NCBI GenBank assembly: GCA_029983755.1
Contig: JASBYX010000051.1
Location: forward strand, 1-5,800
Source of the DNA: Anaerovoracaceae bacterium
GTDB lineage: Bacteria > Bacillota > Clostridia > Peptostreptococcales > Anaerovoracaceae
Direction: 5' to 3'
DNA: 5,800 nucleotides
Position numbers and translations under genes: made by a program
Notes under the pieces: generated by a model
Seen by the model: only the letters and a program-made list of their open reading frames with translations
Database searches by the model: none
Told to the model about the DNA's origin: nothing
Shown: one piece after another, positions 5,210-5,800 of the stretch
How the letters are laid out: every line of letters starts with the position of its first letter
How positions within the stretch are numbered: position 1 is the first letter of the stretch

Positions 5210-5329
5210 ATTTGCCGAGGTAGCCTGGCTCGCTAGTCGCCATAAGGCAACCGGCTTACAGTGGCGGGACCGCACAGGATTCTAACCTGTTTCCCCTCTA
5301 ACTCTGGTCCTAATCTCCAGAAAGCAAAC
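5210..5329 (-). ncRNA. Cobalamin (B12) riboswitch aptamer
   Basis: Read on the minus strand, this contains the hallmark elements in order: AGGGGAAACAGG then TTAGAATCCTGT (the GGAA...GGTnnnAATCC core), GCGGTCCCGCCACTGTAAG (the B12 box GCCACTG with the preceding CCCGC), a variable arm (GCCGGTTGCC to GGCGAC), and GAGCCAGGCTACCTCGGC, matching the AGCCAGGAGACCTGCC 3' strand with a few changes. The outer P1 helix can form between GTTTGC (5324-5329) and GCAAAT (5210-5215). The class binds adenosyl- or methylcobalamin and usually represses B12 uptake or synthesis genes, or B12-independent isozymes. Here a strong promoter lies upstream and an intrinsic terminator downstream, so the switch looks intact. 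No typical B12 gene follows; the next sizable gene is the hemerythrin/PAS gene, about 390 bp away. Confidence 0.9.
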
Positions 5330-5355
5330 GAAATATTCATCTGTGTTACAAGAAA

Positions 5356-5385
5356 ATTATAACCCCCTGGCATGGTAACTGTCAA
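5356..5385 (-). promoter_or_regulatory. Consensus promoter of the riboswitch transcript
   Basis: On the minus strand a perfect TTGACA (5380-5385) and a perfect TATAAT (5356-5361) are spaced by 18 bp. Transcription should begin near 5349, some 20 nt before the aptamer. It is the best promoter match in the window. Both elements lie within the arms of the 37-bp inverted repeat at 5358-5394. Confidence 0.75.
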
Positions 5386-5394
5386 GGGGTTATA
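5358..5394 (-). terminator. Strong hairpin after the surface-protein gene, overlapping the riboswitch promoter
   Basis: TATAACCCC (5358-5366) and GGGGTTATA (5386-5394) are exact complements. After one C/A mismatch the stem continues with TGGCA (5368-5372) and TGTCA (5380-5384), leaving a seven-base loop. On the minus strand the stem is followed by ATTTTCTT, so it can act as the terminator of the surface-protein gene, whose stop codon is 55 nt upstream. The same DNA carries the riboswitch promoter, so one element may both end one transcript and start the next, or may be an operator. Confidence 0.6.
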
Positions 5395-5449
5395 GGAAAG
5401 TTTTGTATTAAAATTTATGCATTTTTTTCTGATTATTCAAATTATGCAT

Positions 5450-5800
5450 TTACAGGTTCTTTCGCTTTCTAACAACAAAATAGGTTGCTCCGGCGAGTAT
5501 AACTGCCATCATTCCATATCCAACCGTCATAGCATTATCTCCCGTCTTAGCGTTATTACCTGTGTTAGTCTTTGTAGGCTTAGAACCAGGTTTGTTGTTA
5601 GGCTCGTTGGTAGTTTTACCGGCGTTTCCGGATTTACCGTCGTTTCCCGGCTTGATATTACCTTTATTTGAATCATCTTTGCCGGGTTCTTGTTTTCCGT
5701 TGTCTGTCTTACCGCTATCATCCTTGTCAGGTTTCTTCCCAGGATCAGGCTTTGTTTCTTCCTTTAGGCCTGCAACCGGCTTGAAGCTTTGTGTTAGCTT
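5450..5800 (-). CDS. C-terminal end of a sortase-type cell-wall surface protein (partial)
   Basis: The gene enters from beyond the right edge; 116 C-terminal residues are visible, reading minus from 5800 to the TAA at 5450-5452. About 80 residues are a Lys/Pro/Gly/Asp/Asn/Thr-rich low-complexity stalk (for example KPDPGKKPDKDDSGK), typical of wall-spanning segments. A sorting signal follows: NAKTGD (83-88), a hydrophobic helix (about 93-110, VGYGMMAVILAGATYFVV) and the basic tail RKRKNL. KTGD matches the variant xPxTG(D) signals of Clostridia, although the usual Pro before Lys is Ala here. The protein is presumably exported and linked to peptidoglycan by a sortase encoded elsewhere. The N-terminal domains, and hence any binding or enzymatic role, lie outside the window. 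A strong hairpin 55 nt downstream probably ends its transcript. Confidence 0.85.
   Translation of the reverse strand, partial: KLTQSFKPVAGLKEETKPDPGKKPDKDDSGKTDNGKQEPGKDDSNKGNIKPGNDGKSGNAGKTTNEPNNKPGSKPTKTNTGNNAKTGDNAMTVGYGMMAVILAGATYFVVRKRKNL

Noticed and set aside
5210..5329. tRNA gene or other structured RNA
   Set aside because: The conserved order of the GGAA, AATCC, CCCGCCACTG and AGCCAGG elements fits the cobalamin aptamer; no cloverleaf with a TTCRA loop is present.
5415..5451. Direct repeat TTATGCATTT (5415-5424 and 5442-5451)
   Set aside because: Both copies are AT-rich and short, in a low-complexity 3' region next to the surface-protein stop codon. No structure or function follows from them.
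5527..5721. Minus-strand 64-aa ORF at the right edge
   Set aside because: It is out of frame with the surface-protein reading frame, which has the stalk, sorting signal and basic tail. That frame runs open to the window edge.

Overview
The window looks like a chromosomal segment of an anaerobic Gram-positive Firmicute, most likely a Clostridia-type organism. The evidence is moderate GC by eye, strong GGAGG-type ribosome binding sites, sigma-A-like promoters, a cobalamin riboswitch, a sortase-type wall-anchored protein tail, and a hemerythrin/PAS protein next to a DUF1858 protein, a pairing typical of anaerobes. I cannot name the species. No transposase, phage gene, CRISPR array, tRNA or rRNA was seen.

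Layout. (1) 1-1101: a minus-strand Fic-family protein whose motif has Gln where the catalytic His is expected. Its promoter carries a perfect 10-bp inverted repeat. (2) 1183-1696: a divergently transcribed, unrecognised four-helix membrane protein that ends 1 bp from the convergent operon on its right. (3) 1698-4820: a four-gene minus-strand cluster, in transcription order a hemerythrin-like/PAS protein (DUF438 family but without the DUF438 domain), a 71-aa DUF1858 CxxC protein, an unrecognised 261-aa protein with a pentapeptide-repeat linker, and an AEC-family permease. (4) 4821-5449: a long non-coding leader on the minus strand. It holds a consensus promoter buried in a hairpin-forming palindrome, a cobalamin riboswitch aptamer, an intrinsic terminator, a 26-codon ORF with a good ribosome binding site, a second hairpin, and a second possible promoter before the hemerythrin gene. 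(5) 5450-5800: the C-terminal end of a surface protein with a low-complexity wall-spanning stalk and a KTGD sorting signal. Its start lies beyond the window.

How the parts may work together. DUF1858 and hemerythrin-like domains are fused in the ScdA/RIC iron-centre repair proteins. Here they sit in adjacent genes with a PAS domain added, so the cluster may be a split, sensory version of a nitrosative/oxidative stress or redox module. Several expected metal-ligand positions of the hemerythrin part appear substituted. The cobalamin riboswitch points at this cluster but is about 390 bp upstream of its first gene, with only the 26-codon ORF between. Whether B12 controls the cluster, or whether the riboswitch has lost or changed its target, is the most interesting open question in the window.
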